Shown here: piece after piece, positions 17,165-26,459 of the stretch
How the letters are laid out: every line of letters starts with the position of its first letter
Numbering within the stretch: the first letter of the stretch is position 1
NCBI GenBank assembly: GCA_024701455.1
Contig: JABXYP010000001.1
Coordinates: 3,228,001-3,292,000 of the forward strand
Direction: 5' to 3'
Source: Bacillus sp. A301a_S52
GTDB lineage: Bacteria > Bacillota > Bacilli > Bacillales > Salisediminibacteriaceae
Length of the DNA: 64,000 nt
Notes under the pieces: generated by a model
Databases searched by the model: none
Seen by the model: only the letters and a program-made list of their open reading frames with translations
Told to the model about the DNA's origin: nothing
Program-made: the position numbers and the translations under genes

Positions 17165-19330
17165 ATGAAAGATGCTTCATCTAACTTGATCTTTGGTCTC
17201 GATATTGGCACTCGCTCTGTGGTAGGCCTCATGCTTGAGAGAAGAGATCAAGGATACCATGTTTTAGACGTTTACTCAATTGAACATGATGAGCGGTCCA
17301 TGCTTGATGGTCAAATACATAATGTTCTCGCTGTATCAGAGAAAATTCTCCAGGTGAAAGACCATTTAGAAGCAACCCACGGCAAATTAAAAAAGGTATG
17401 TGTCGCAGCTGCCGGGCGCTCTTTAAAGACAAAACGAGCTCTCGTAGAAAGGGACATACTCGGAAAACCAATTTTTGATCGGCAATCCTTACTTCATCTC
17501 GAATTAAGTGCCGTCCAAAAAGCGCAATTTGAATTAGCGAATGAAAGTGCTGACAGCCGGCAAAAAATAAATGATTACTGTGTCGGTTACTCAGTCATTA
17601 ATTACTGCTTAGATGGTGAAGTAATTGGTAGTTTACTCGATCAACGTGGAGAAAAGGCGTCAATTGAAGTTATTGCTACTTTTTTACCAAAAGTTGTTGT
17701 AGAATCTTTAATTTCAGCATTACATCGTGCCGACCTTGAATTAGAAGCATTAACTTTAGAACCTATTGCAGCCATAAATGTCCTTATCCCTTCCTCTATG
17801 AGACGGCTTAATGTTGCCTTAGTAGACATAGGAGCAGGAACATCGGACATTGCTATTACTGACTTAGGTACTGTCACAGCATATGGGATGGTCCCTAACG
17901 CAGGAGACGAAATTACGGAAGCTTTGAGTGATCACTTCCTATTAGACTTCCCCGATGCAGAAAATATTAAGCGACAACTATCTAGTCACGATGAGTTAGT
18001 GATGACCGATATTTTAGGACTAGAAACATCATTCTCTCGTGAAGAAATTATTAAGCCCATTGAAGGTGCTATCAATCATTTAGCCGATCAAATTGCAAGA
18101 GAAGTCTTAAAGCTAAACGGCAAAGCGCCAAAGGCTGTCATGCTTGTTGGGGGAGGTAGTATGACACCTCATTTGCCAGAGAAGCTTGCTGAGCGACTGG
18201 AACTTCCTGAAAATCGTGTGGCTATTAGAGGTATTGATGCTATTAAAAAGCTCACGTTCGAAAAAGAATATGATGCAACACCAGAGCTTGTCACGCCTAT
18301 TGGTATTGCCATTGCAGCCAAAGAAAGTCCAGTAGAATACATTAGTATTCAAGTGAACGATGAAAGCGTTCGTTTATTCGATATTAAAAAGCTTACGGTA
18401 GGAGACGGACTCCTATCTAGCGGGCTTGAATTACCTAAGCTTTATGGTAAGCCAGGAATGGCCATAATGGTAAAAGTAAACGGACGAGTTGTATCGATTC
18501 CTGGCATGCATGGTACACCGCCACTATTAAAAAAGAACGGTGTTCCAACTGAACTTGATGCGCCATTAGTTCATGGCGATCATATTGAAGTAGAAAGAGG
18601 AGCAAATGGTCAAGATGCTTCAGCAACTATTCAAGATGTTGTAGATCAACCTCCTGAACTGAGCATCATATTTAATGGGGAGGAAAAGCGCCTTTCACCT
18701 CGATTAATTAAAAATGGAGAGGAGACAACCTTTAATGCACCATTGAAAGACCGCGATACGGTTGTTTGTCAACTTCCTACAACTATCGAGGACGTTTTGC
18801 CTCTCCTTCATACAGCTAGAGACCAAGTCATATCACAGCGCATGAAGGTAACACTTAATGGACAACCTATGTCTTTTGAAACAGCTGAAGCAGTACTTCT
18901 ACTTAACGGTAAAAGTGCCTCACTAAAAACCCCCATTCAGCATGGTGATCGATTAGATATTGTAAAAAAAGACGACGCTCCACCTACAATAAAAGATGTA
19001 TTATCTCATAATTACGATACATTTACTAAAGAGCTCATCGTCACATTTAATGGTGAACCTGTGTATTTAGAGAAAGAACTATATGACTGTTACAATAATA
19101 AAGAAAAAGTGACCGTTGATTCTAAAATAAAGCACGGAGATTCGTTGGAGATTAAAAAGAAGTCTGTAACACCTTTTATTTTCCAAGATGTGTTCACTAA
19201 AGTGAAGATACAACGCCCCGAAAAAGAGGAACGAAAAAAACCTGTTATTTTAAGAAACGACGAAGAAACCTCTTTTTCCAGCGACATTCATCATGGTGAT
19301 GTTTTACAATTAAAATGGGTTGATGCCTAA
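17165..19330 (+). CDS. FtsA/actin-like ATPase with C-terminal repeat domains
   Basis: 721 residues. The first roughly 400 are an actin/Hsp70-fold ATPase of the FtsA/PilM type: FGLDIGTRSVVGLML (phosphate 1), VALVDIGAGTSDIAI (phosphate 2, near residue 220) and VMLVGGGSMTPHLPE (adenosine motif, near 325). The last part (about 430-721) holds five related segments. Each has an NG turn and ends in a [I/L].HGD.[L/I]-type strand (for example PLVHGDHIEVERG, PIQHGDRLDIVKK, KIKHGDSLEIKKK, DIHHGDVLQLKW), suggesting small beta-grasp-like domains. True FtsA has no such tail and lacks it in the dcw cluster, so this is a paralogue of unknown role, perhaps in envelope or division work. GAGGTGA precedes the ATG. 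Similar long FtsA-like proteins are known in Bacillus near aroA. Confidence 0.85.
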   Translation: MKDASSNLIFGLDIGTRSVVGLMLERRDQGYHVLDVYSIEHDERSMLDGQIHNVLAVSEKILQVKDHLEATHGKLKKVCVAAAGRSLKTKRALVERDILGKPIFDRQSLLHLELSAVQKAQFELANESADSRQKINDYCVGYSVINYCLDGEVIGSLLDQRGEKASIEVIATFLPKVVVESLISALHRADLELEALTLEPIAAINVLIPSSMRRLNVALVDIGAGTSDIAITDLGTVTAYGMVPNAGDEITEALSDHFLLDFPDAENIKRQLSSHDELVMTDILGLETSFSREEIIKPIEGAINHLADQIAREVLKLNGKAPKAVMLVGGGSMTPHLPEKLAERLELPENRVAIRGIDAIKKLTFEKEYDATPELVTPIGIAIAAKESPVEYISIQVNDESVRLFDIKKLTVGDGLLSSGLELPKLYGKPGMAIMVKVNGRVVSIPGMHGTPPLLKKNGVPTELDAPLVHGDHIEVERGANGQDASATIQDVVDQPPELSIIFNGEEKRLSPRLIKNGEETTFNAPLKDRDTVVCQLPTTIEDVLPLLHTARDQVISQRMKVTLNGQPMSFETAEAVLLLNGKSASLKTPIQHGDRLDIVKKDDAPPTIKDVLSHNYDTFTKELIVTFNGEPVYLEKELYDCYNNKEKVTVDSKIKHGDSLEIKKKSVTPFIFQDVFTKVKIQRPEKEERKKPVILRNDEETSFSSDIHHGDVLQLKWVDA

Positions 19331-19369
19331 TAATTGTATTAGAGTGAGAAGTTGGCCAAAACACGTAAA

Positions 19370-19406
19370 AAATGACCTCATCCGTTCAAGATTGAGGTCA
19401 TTTTTG
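19370..19406 (+). terminator. Terminator of the FtsA-like gene
   Basis: AAATGACCTCA / TGAGGTCATTT stem followed by TTG, 40 bases after the stop. It is symmetric enough to act in both directions. Confidence 0.88.
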
Positions 19407-19519
19407 TAATGGATTTACGCCATAACTACTACTTTGTTAATTGTTCTGTAAGAGTTTCACTCTCGATCAACTTGGAAGGCATGCCTTGTTCCTAGTTAAT
19501 TGGTGAAATGACTACTGGT

Positions 19520-19849
19520 TCAGCTAAATTCAGCCACTGCTTCTTCAGCATTCTTACCTGTCACATTCCAATGAGACGTATTCCATACAGCCTTGCCTTG
19601 TTTAAATAAAATGAGTTGCGGGGATTCATGCTTAATGCCGAAATCCTCAGCTACTTTATTTGAGACATCACGCAACTCCTGTACGTTTAAATAAAAAACA
19701 GGCAGTGTCTCATTTGCTTTAGCGTACGTTTCCATCTCTTGAAAAGCATCACTGCTAACCGGGCATGTCGTGCTGTTTTTCAGCAAGAAAAACGTCTCTT
19801 CATTTGTAAGTAATTGTGTAAGTTCAGTGCTATCAGTCAATTTATTCAT
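19520..19849 (-). CDS. brxC: Bacilliredoxin BrxC / YtxJ, thioredoxin-fold
   Basis: Thioredoxin-fold monothiol protein that removes bacillithiol from S-bacillithiolated proteins. In B. subtilis it is known as YtxJ or BrxC. 109 residues with the active-site segment TTCPVSSDAF (Cys29) after an initial beta strand, and a cis-Pro region ESPQLILF. Third gene of the ytxG-ytxH-ytxJ unit, in the same order as in B. subtilis where it is a stress operon. The start is uncertain. The upstream ATG at 19861 touches the GGAGG motif, so I prefer the ATG at 19849, 12 bases after it. Confidence 0.9.
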   Translation of the reverse strand: MNKLTDSTELTQLLTNEETFFLLKNSTTCPVSSDAFQEMETYAKANETLPVFYLNVQELRDVSNKVAEDFGIKHESPQLILFKQGKAVWNTSHWNVTGKNAEEAVAEFS

Positions 19850-19875
19850 TGCTGGCGTCATCCTCCTTAATGCTG

Positions 19876-20331
19876 TTACTCATCTTGCTTTGCTTTCTTT
19901 TGCTGCTCTTTTTGTTCTACTTCTTTAACAAGTTGTTCAACAGAGCGCTGTAAATCTTCTACTTCTTGTCTAACAGAAGCAGCAATATCCTCGCTGATAC
20001 CATTCAAATCATCCGCTAAGTAGTCAGCTGATTCAGATAAAGTCTGCATATCTTTTCTAACAGACAGCGCCAATTTTTTCACCTTATCAATAAGTTGTGT
20101 TGATTGATCTGTCACACTTCTTGCAGCTGTTGAAGCCATTGTACTCCCCTTCTCAACTGCTTGATTTGTCCAGTCAGATGTTTTATCCTTTGCCGCTCTT
20201 GCTTGCTCATTAATATCTTGACGTAATTCTCTCCCTGATTTAGGAGCAAATAAAAATGCTGCTGAGGCACCAACAATCCCACCGATTAAACTACCGATTA
20301 AAAAATCTTTTGTGTTCATTTTATCACTCAT
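19876..20331 (-). CDS. ytxH: YtxH domain protein (general stress)
   Basis: 151 residues. An N-terminal glycine-rich membrane segment (about 11-30, IGGIVGASAAFLFAPKSG) carries the APKSGRELR signature of the YtxH family. A long amphipathic, probably coiled-coil region follows, ending in a lysine/glutamine-rich tail. Function unknown. The B. subtilis homologue belongs to a general-stress operon. GGGAGG lies well placed before the ATG. It is 26 bases from brxC and 27 from ytxG, so one transcript is likely. Confidence 0.9.
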   Translation of the reverse strand: MSDKMNTKDFLIGSLIGGIVGASAAFLFAPKSGRELRQDINEQARAAKDKTSDWTNQAVEKGSTMASTAARSVTDQSTQLIDKVKKLALSVRKDMQTLSESADYLADDLNGISEDIAASVRQEVEDLQRSVEQLVKEVEQKEQQKKAKQDE

Positions 20332-20357
20332 AATAATTCCTCCCTCATATTTATTCC

Positions 20358-20825
20358 TTATTCATCACGTGAGGTAACAGTGCTTTCTGCTTTTGCTGCT
20401 TTCTCCGCTTTCTCCGCTTTCTTAGCCTGCCATTTTGACCAAAACTCTAATATGACATTTCCCCATTTGACAGCTTGAGCGACCTGTTCAGATTGTTCAT
20501 CTGCTTGCTTAGAAACAGCATAGGATACTTTTTTAACTGATTGATTGACGTGTTGAAAAGTTTGCCCCAAGTCTTCTGCTGCATCAAACACACTATTCAA
20601 TGAATTTGACTTATGTTGTATATCATCAGCTAGACGATTTGTTTTATGTAATAATTGTTCAGTTTCTTTCTTAACACCTTCCATCTCCCCTTTTAAATCT
20701 TCAACAGTTGCATAGATATTCACCACTGTTTTTTTTATTGAGATAAAGATGCTAATTGAATAAATAACAAATAACACAAATGCCACAGCAATGACCGCTA
20801 CACTTACACTCATTAACCATTCCAT
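20358..20825 (-). CDS. ytxG: YtxG, DUF948 membrane protein
   Basis: 155 residues from the ATG at 20825, which follows GGAGGTG. The longer frame upstream has no ribosome binding site. One N-terminal membrane helix (about 5-30) leads into a predicted coiled coil (about 35-120), as in DUF948 proteins, with an Ala/Glu/Lys-rich repeat KAEKAEKAAKAE near the end. First gene of ytxG-ytxH-brxC. Role unknown beyond the stress-operon context of the B. subtilis homologues. Confidence 0.9.
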   Translation of the reverse strand: MEWLMSVSVAVIAVAFVLFVIYSISIFISIKKTVVNIYATVEDLKGEMEGVKKETEQLLHKTNRLADDIQHKSNSLNSVFDAAEDLGQTFQHVNQSVKKVSYAVSKQADEQSEQVAQAVKWGNVILEFWSKWQAKKAEKAEKAAKAESTVTSRDE

Positions 20826-20906
20826 GTCTGACACCTCCCAATTATGCCGTTTTTCTTCATTGTACCGTAAACTGTCATACCTCCACAAGATCAGGTCACC
20901 TTCCTA

Positions 20907-20920
20907 ATAAAACGAACCTT
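20907..20920 (+). repeat. Fragment of the intergenic repeat (5' end only)
   Basis: An exact match to the first 14 bases of the repeat consensus, ATAAAACGAACCTT, in the divergent gap between ytxG and ampS. The rest of the element is absent apart from weak similarity. A 14-base exact match in 64 kb is unlikely by chance. Confidence 0.5.
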
Positions 20921-21005
20921 CCCCCCGTTACGTTTCTCGCTTCTTTTTTATCATCCGTGTAGAATAGAAGGGTAATGATCATTTCACTTTTAAAGGAGGC
21001 CAAAC

Positions 21006-22121
21006 ATGCGAGATCCTCGTATAACAACTTTAGCAAAAAATCTTATTCGTTACTCACTCAATTTACAGAAAGGAGAAAAAATCCTTATCGAAAATTTTGG
21101 CGTGCAAAAAGAATTAGTTCAAGCTCTTGTGGAAGAGGCTTACGCCGCCGAAGCTATTCCTTTCGTTTCCCTGAAAGAACATGAAATAAACCGCTACTTG
21201 ATTAAAGGTGCTTCAAAAGTCCAGCAAAAGATGACTGCTGATTTTGAATCTTACGTCATGAAACAGATGGACGCGTACATCGGCTTAAGGGCTGGAAACA
21301 ATATAAACGAATTATCCGATGTCCCATCAGAAAAGATGAGCCTTCACGAACAAACAGTCGGAACAGAGGTCCATCGAAAAATTAGAGTACCACATACCAA
21401 ATGGGTTGTCCTTCGCTATCCTAGTCATTCTATGGCCCAATTAGCACAGATGAGTACAGAAGGTTTCGAGGATTTTTATTTTAATGTATGTAATTTGGAT
21501 TATGCGAAAATGGATAAAGCAATGGACTCCCTCGTGAAACGAATGACTCGTACAGATCACGTACATATTACAGGTAAAGGCACAGACTTACATTTTTCTA
21601 TAAAAGAGATGCCTGCTATAAAGTGTGCGGGTAAATTAAATATACCAGACGGGGAAGTTTATACAGCTCCTGTCAAAGATTCTGTAAATGGCACCATTAC
21701 GTATAATACAGCGTCGCCTTATCAAGGTACGACATTTGAAAATATCTCATTCACATTTGAGCAAGGTAAAATAATTGAAGCCACATCTAATCACCCTAAA
21801 AAAATAAACGATATCTTAAACACAGATGAAGGAGCACGTTATATTGGTGAATTCGCCATCGGAGTGAACCCTTATATTTTACATCCGATGCAAGATATTT
21901 TATTTGATGAAAAAATCGATGGTAGCTTTCACTTCACCCCTGGACAAGCATACGATAATGCTTATAACCATAATGATTCAGCTATCCATTGGGATATTGT
22001 CACGATTCAGCGACCTGAATATGGTGGTGGAAACATTTATTTTGATGGTGAATTAATTCGAAAAGATGGCCGCTTTGTTACTGAGGACTTACAAGGATTA
22101 AACCCAGAAAACTTAAAATAA
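21006..22121 (+). CDS. ampS: Aminopeptidase, M29 (AmpS/thermophilic aminopeptidase) family
   Basis: Cytoplasmic metallo-aminopeptidase of family M29 that removes N-terminal residues from peptides, using paired metal ions. 371 residues. Visible family elements are LQKGEKILIEN near residue 20, DAYIGLRAG, ADGEVYT-like PDGEVYTAPV, YIGEFAIGVNP and IHWDIVTIQ near the end, which carry acidic and His ligands. AAAGGAGG stands seven bases before the ATG. Divergent from ytxGHJ and convergent with murC, sharing a bidirectional terminator with it. Confidence 0.93.
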   Translation: MRDPRITTLAKNLIRYSLNLQKGEKILIENFGVQKELVQALVEEAYAAEAIPFVSLKEHEINRYLIKGASKVQQKMTADFESYVMKQMDAYIGLRAGNNINELSDVPSEKMSLHEQTVGTEVHRKIRVPHTKWVVLRYPSHSMAQLAQMSTEGFEDFYFNVCNLDYAKMDKAMDSLVKRMTRTDHVHITGKGTDLHFSIKEMPAIKCAGKLNIPDGEVYTAPVKDSVNGTITYNTASPYQGTTFENISFTFEQGKIIEATSNHPKKINDILNTDEGARYIGEFAIGVNPYILHPMQDILFDEKIDGSFHFTPGQAYDNAYNHNDSAIHWDIVTIQRPEYGGGNIYFDGELIRKDGRFVTEDLQGLNPENLK

Positions 22122-22145
22122 ACGTCGGGCACTTCTCCTGTTTTT

Positions 22146-22197
22146 ACAGATGAGCGTCCTGATTCAGTCAACTGCCCCTGATTAAAGTACGTTTTAT
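22146..22197 (-). repeat. Intergenic repeat, internal-deletion derivative
   Basis: Read on the minus strand it begins ATAAAACGTACTTTAATCAG, contains AGTTGACTGAATCAGGAC, and jumps directly to GCTCATCTGT, the far end of the consensus. The central helices are gone. The junction is at a GGAC word that occurs on both sides of the deleted part in full copies. Confidence 0.65.
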
Positions 22198-22218
22198 GAG
22201 CCTTATATGTTCTAACTA

Positions 22219-22255
22219 TAAAAAATCTGTTGTGTTCATTCACAACAGATTTTTT
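22219..22255. terminator. Bidirectional terminator between ampS and murC
   Basis: AAAAAATCTGTTGTG / CACAACAGATTTTTT with a six-base loop. It has A- and T-runs on both sides and is suited to both converging genes. Confidence 0.93.
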
Positions 22256-22263
22256 AATTCCAC

Positions 22264-23574
22264 CTATTTCACTCGTTTTTCTAACGTTTGCTCGTATGCC
22301 TTCTGAAACTTTTGTACATCTCCAGCTCCCATAAAAATAATGACACTGTTTTCATGTATCTGTAAAATGTCTGTTTTTTCTTCGTGAATAATCTCACAGC
22401 CTGGAATTTTATCTTTTAAATCGTAAATGGTTAATTCACCATTATTTTCCCGAGCAGATGAGAAAATATCACATAAATAAACACGGTCAGCCGCAGATAA
22501 ACTAGAAGCAAACTCATCGAGAAATGCTTTCGTTCGAGAAAAAGTATGCGGTTGAAAAACAGCTACAACTTCCTTCTCAGGATACTTTTTATGCGCTGCT
22601 TCTATCGTAGCGGAAATTTCAGTTGGATGATGGGCATAATCATCAATGAGAATTTGATCTCCCAGCTCTTTTTCACTGAAGCGACGTTTTACCCCTTGAA
22701 ACGTTTTTAACTGTTTCTGGACAGTAGCCAATTCAATATTCTCGTAATCACAGAGAGTGATGACAGCTAAAGCATTCAACACATTATGATTCCCGTAGCC
22801 TGGAATCGAAAATGAACCATAAAAGGAACTGCGGACATAAACATCAAAATGGGTCCCTTCAGCATCTGAATGAATATCCTTTGCATAAAAATCATTATCT
22901 TCGTTTAATCCATAATAGAGTACTGGCACTTGGGCATTGAGACGTTGTAAATAAACGTCGTCACCACACGCAATCAATGCTTTCTTAACTTGCATAGCCA
23001 TACTTTGAAACGCCTCAAAAACATCCTCGACATTTTTAAAATAGTCAGGATGATCAAAATCAATATTTGTCATAATGGCGTAGTCAGGGTGGTAATGTAA
23101 AAAATGTCTCCTATATTCACAGGCTTCAAAAACAAAATACTCACTGTTTTCTTCACCTTTCCCTGTCCCATCACCTATTAAATAGGATGTAGCACGAGCT
23201 TCACCAATAACGTGGGAAAGCAGTCCTGTTGTCGATGTTTTTCCGTGCGAGCCTGTAACTGCAACACTTGTAAAGTTTTGAATAAACTCCCCTAAGAAGT
23301 GCGGATAGTAATGAATTTTCATGTTTTTTTCTTTTGCTGCCTGTATTTCAGCATTCTCGTCGTTATAGGCTGGAGAAGCAATAATCGTTTGCTCTTCATG
23401 AATATTCGCTTTCTCAAAAGGATATATTGGAATCCCCTTACTCTCTAAAGGTTTTTGCGTAAAGAAGATTTTGTTGACATCTGACCCTTGGACATGATGT
23501 TTCATGTCAGATAATATTTGTGCCAACGCACTCATGCCAGAGCCTTTTATTCCAATAAAATGATATGCTGTCAT
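22264..23574 (-). CDS. murC: UDP-N-acetylmuramate--L-alanine ligase
   Basis: Adds L-Ala to UDP-MurNAc using ATP, the first amino acid step of peptidoglycan stem peptide synthesis, in the cytoplasm. 436 residues with the three Mur-ligase parts: a Rossmann N-terminal ([13 protein letters not shown]), the central ATPase ([14 protein letters not shown] at 106-119, [10 protein letters not shown]), and the C-terminal ligand domain ([11 protein letters not shown]). Usual family length. GGAGG precedes the ATG. In B. subtilis murC also lies between ytxG and sftA. Confidence 0.97.
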   Translation of the reverse strand: MTAYHFIGIKGSGMSALAQILSDMKHHVQGSDVNKIFFTQKPLESKGIPIYPFEKANIHEEQTIIASPAYNDENAEIQAAKEKNMKIHYYPHFLGEFIQNFTSVAVTGSHGKTSTTGLLSHVIGEARATSYLIGDGTGKGEENSEYFVFEACEYRRHFLHYHPDYAIMTNIDFDHPDYFKNVEDVFEAFQSMAMQVKKALIACGDDVYLQRLNAQVPVLYYGLNEDNDFYAKDIHSDAEGTHFDVYVRSSFYGSFSIPGYGNHNVLNALAVITLCDYENIELATVQKQLKTFQGVKRRFSEKELGDQILIDDYAHHPTEISATIEAAHKKYPEKEVVAVFQPHTFSRTKAFLDEFASSLSAADRVYLCDIFSSARENNGELTIYDLKDKIPGCEIIHEEKTDILQIHENSVIIFMGAGDVQKFQKAYEQTLEKRVK

Positions 23575-23762
23575 CGTTGAACCTCCACGATTTAATTAAA
23601 GTACGACTAATTTTAATACGTTATTTTCGATTCATATTTATCATAAAGCTTAGTCATAACAAAATACTTACTTAACAAACACATTGACGGTTGTTTTTTG
23701 TTAGTTGCAAGTCGATCTTGCATTGCGAGTCATCACTTTTCTTCCCCCGCAGATGCTACACT

Positions 23763-23771
23763 ATTATAGCA
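23763..23771 (-). promoter_or_regulatory. Candidate promoter of murC
   Basis: Minus-strand TGCTATAAT, a perfect extended -10, about 190 bases upstream of murC. No good -35. The leader would be long. Confidence 0.45.
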
Positions 23772-23934
23772 GAAAAAAAAGCAGGTCACCATGACACAAT
23801 GGTCTTGGTAATTTAACAAGATCTTGCTTCAATAGATTCTTATTGCGTAGAAAGGCACCCTTTTGTTAAATAAGGAAGGGCTTTAATTTAAGTATATGTG
23901 ATTATAACCTATTTCATTGTTAATTTTATGATGT
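23772..23934. other. Upstream part of the 360-bp gap between murC and the next gene
   Basis: Together with 23575-23762 this forms a 360-base gap with no gene. Only the murC promoter candidate was recognised in it. Confidence 0.5.
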
Positions 23935-24603
23935 TTACGTTTTTTTTCTATATTTTAGCATGTCAATGCCATATTCTTTAAAGTATCGACGCCAGACATG
24001 ATATCCTTGATCATGCACATCTTTAAATACACCTGCTACTTTCGATTCAAAAGAGGGGTCTATAATTATAGATGGCCCTATTATTTTTTTTTCAAAACCA
24101 ATCGTTGCTGTTCGTATAAGCGCTAATTGATCTGGGTTCACGTCCACACTAAAAAGAAATGGGGAAGCCTGAAAAAGATCTGTACCATCACCGAATAACG
24201 TATCGTATGTGACAACTTCTTTTTCGACACCGATCACTTTCACAGGTTCAAAATGCATCAGCATTAAAATTCCGCTAAGCTCAAGCATTTCTTTAGACAT
24301 TTTCTCTTGTTTGGTGCGTACGAATATATCAAGCAACCTTGAACCAGCGACCGTTACATAGTCTAGTAATAGCCAATGTTCTAAATGGACTTGTAAATCA
24401 TTATCTAGTACTTCTTCTTTATTCAGGTCGAGTTTATGTCTAAATAGTTGTTTGGCTCTGACCTTTTCCCGAAGATTCGTTTCTGTTTGAAGATAAATAA
24501 ACATCCATTCATATAAATCCGCAAAAATATCATTAATTTTTTTTTGCTTTTGCGCTTTTATTTTTTGAAGATCGATTAAAAATTCCGCTCTTCTGCCATT
24601 CAT
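23935..24603 (-). CDS. Hypothetical protein resembling the helical part of SEC-C proteins, without the SEC-C motif
   Basis: 222 residues, not confidently recognised. The middle has a pattern I associate with the domain found before SEC-C zinc motifs: EHWLLLDYVTVAGSRLLDIF followed by a helical ELSGILMLMHFEPVKVI and a beta-rich part. No Cys-rich SEC-C tail exists here; the protein ends in basic residues (LKYRKKT). The N-terminal 30 residues are Lys/Gln-rich (KAQKQKKIND). The ATG at 24603 follows AAAGGGG. Nothing else suggests a function. Confidence 0.6.
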   Translation of the reverse strand: MNGRRAEFLIDLQKIKAQKQKKINDIFADLYEWMFIYLQTETNLREKVRAKQLFRHKLDLNKEEVLDNDLQVHLEHWLLLDYVTVAGSRLLDIFVRTKQEKMSKEMLELSGILMLMHFEPVKVIGVEKEVVTYDTLFGDGTDLFQASPFLFSVDVNPDQLALIRTATIGFEKKIIGPSIIIDPSFESKVAGVFKDVHDQGYHVWRRYFKEYGIDMLKYRKKT

Positions 24604-24795
24604 CTCCAATAACCCCTTTGAGAAGTAAAACTTATTATTAAGTAGAGCATAAGTGATACACAATATCAAACGATTTCAATTATTTTCAGGAACTATCATT
24701 TTCCGCATTAATAATGCCTTAGTTTCGATTCTCTCAATGCTTCAGTTCCTATAGATTAACAAGTACAAGCGTGAAACAGGAAGTAGTAATCACAT

Positions 24796-24956
24796 AATAA
24801 AACGACCCTTCAATCAGTGGGAGTTTTCGCTCTTTTCCCACTCTGATGGAGTTGAGTGAATCAGGACATTAACGTCCGTTATCTCCCACCTAAATAGCAT
24901 TACCTCTCCTCTCTATTTTGAGCAGGGAGGTCTACGGGACGCTTATCTGAGATAAA
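24796..24956 (+). repeat. Intergenic repeat, copy B (full length)
   Basis: Starts AATAAAACGACCCTTCAATC and ends GCTTATCTGAGATAAA. The first hairpin has ATCAGTGGGAG on its 5' side, but the 3' side reads CCCACTCTGAT, with a two-base change. The inner helix uses CTCCC / GGGAG and AAATAG / CTATTT. Lies between two minus-strand genes, next to the terminator of the nicotinate phosphoribosyltransferase gene. Confidence 0.88.
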
Positions 24957-25040
24957 CATACACCTTACAAATATTATATCAAAAATACTACTAATCTTAC
25001 TGAGGTAAGCCTCAGCTTATCTGAATTTATCCGTTAAGAA

Positions 25041-25075
25041 AAAGCTGTTCATTCATCGATAATGAACAGCTTTTC
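25041..25075. terminator. Terminator of the nicotinate phosphoribosyltransferase gene
   Basis: AAAGCTGTTCATT / AATGAACAGCTTTT with a seven-base loop; T-runs on both strands. Confidence 0.9.
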
Positions 25076-25128
25076 CGTTTCCTTACAGCACCATTTGATT
25101 ATCATTCATAAGTTACCAATCACTTATT

Positions 25129-26235
25129 TCATTGACCAAATGTAATACGGTTTAAACGAGGATTCTCTCGGAAACGACGTCCTTCTTTAGCTTGATGATA
25201 ACCATTTAGTTTCACATTGTCACCTGTGAATCCAATGTGAATTTTAAGAAGACTATTCCCTACACCATACATATCTACAGGTGCTCCCATACGTTCATAC
25301 CGTTCAATTCGTTCAGCATCAAATCCCCCTGAGGCCACAATCTTTACATGTTGAAAACCTTCATTATCTAATGCCTCTCGAAGAGCAAATAATAACGTTG
25401 GATTGACTCCTCTAGGGTCAAATGTACCAAGAACTTCTGGATGCCGGGTAAAGTATTTATCAATTAAGTGGTTAGAGGTATCAAGCCTAACCCCTTCTAA
25501 TTCATCCCCAAATTCTCTCGCTACTTTCAGCGAATCTGTAATGACATCATTATTGTAATCTACCAGTGCTAACAAACTGTCGTCAGGGTATGTCTCTTTG
25601 TATGCTTTAGTTGCTTTTACTAAATCTCCTTCAAATAACTGAATGAGTGCGTGAGGCATCGTACCCATACCTCGCTTCCCCCACCATTCATTCATAGCAT
25701 GTGTCGCTTGAGCTTTAGAGCCTCCGATATACGCTGCGTAACCATCACCCGACTGCATCATAAAATGATCATCACGATCACCCATAAATATGATCGGTTT
25801 TTCTTTACCTGCTGATTTTGCTGCTGTAGCGACTTCATAAACGTTTGTCGCCACAGAGGTTCTCCTTGCAAAAATACCGTCGATCACACCCTCTAAAAAG
25901 CCAAAATATTGATAAGGACCCGTGATCGTCATCACTGTTTCAAATGGTTCAACTTTATCGCCATCTTCAAGTGAATGGATTTCCAGCTCTTCAGGATGTA
26001 CTGCGAATGTTTCAAGTAGCGCAATAACTTCATCAGTTCCACAAAGGACTGCCTTTTTTTTCTGAAAGAATTGCATCGTGACGATGTTATCTGGTTTATA
26101 TTTTTCAGCTATTTCTTTCGTTTTCAAAAAGTAAACAGCCGAAAACCAACCTTCGCTAACACGTTCATCAAATTTAAAAGTTTTGTTTGTTAGACGTTTA
26201 ATTTTTCCCTGAAGCTTTAAATGAATTTCTTTCAT
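25129..26235 (-). CDS. Nicotinate phosphoribosyltransferase
   Basis: NAD salvage: joins nicotinate to PRPP to give nicotinate mononucleotide. 368 residues from the ATG at 26235, which follows AAGGAG; a longer frame upstream lacks a ribosome binding site. Family elements are VSEGWFSAVYFLKT near the start, GDRDDHFMMQSGDGYAAYIGG, GTMPHALIQLFEGD (the His is the phosphorylated residue in relatives), VDYNNDV, VRLDTSN, and ASGGFDAERI with GVGNSL near the end for phosphate binding. It is shorter than pncB of B. subtilis and matches the short NAPRTase branch of many Bacilli. Confidence 0.9.
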   Translation of the reverse strand: MKEIHLKLQGKIKRLTNKTFKFDERVSEGWFSAVYFLKTKEIAEKYKPDNIVTMQFFQKKKAVLCGTDEVIALLETFAVHPEELEIHSLEDGDKVEPFETVMTITGPYQYFGFLEGVIDGIFARRTSVATNVYEVATAAKSAGKEKPIIFMGDRDDHFMMQSGDGYAAYIGGSKAQATHAMNEWWGKRGMGTMPHALIQLFEGDLVKATKAYKETYPDDSLLALVDYNNDVITDSLKVAREFGDELEGVRLDTSNHLIDKYFTRHPEVLGTFDPRGVNPTLLFALREALDNEGFQHVKIVASGGFDAERIERYERMGAPVDMYGVGNSLLKIHIGFTGDNVKLNGYHQAKEGRRFRENPRLNRITFGQ

Positions 26236-26270
26236 TGATTTTTCTCCTTGAAACCCCTCATTATTTTTCG

Positions 26271-26459
26271 TTAGTGATAATAGCATTTTTTAGCATGTTC
26301 TTGAATGACGGCTCCCATAATTTCTGTTAAGTCTTCAGCATTTAAATGCTGGAGGCCGTCTCGTAATACAATTGATTGGGACCGTTCCTTAGATGTTAAT
26401 AGGTGAAGCCACTGTGGAGACACATGTTGAACCAAATTTTCCAAAGATATCTGTTGCAT
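26271..26459 (-). CDS. Small hypothetical protein
   Basis: 62 residues, not recognised. GGGAGGG sits eight bases before the ATG, and the stop is 35 bases upstream of the nicotinate phosphoribosyltransferase start, so the two are probably co-transcribed. The sequence is helical-looking (LENLVQHV, LTEIMGAVIQEHAKKCYYH) without membrane segments. The ribosome binding site and operon position are the main support. Confidence 0.55.
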   Translation of the reverse strand: MQQISLENLVQHVSPQWLHLLTSKERSQSIVLRDGLQHLNAEDLTEIMGAVIQEHAKKCYYH

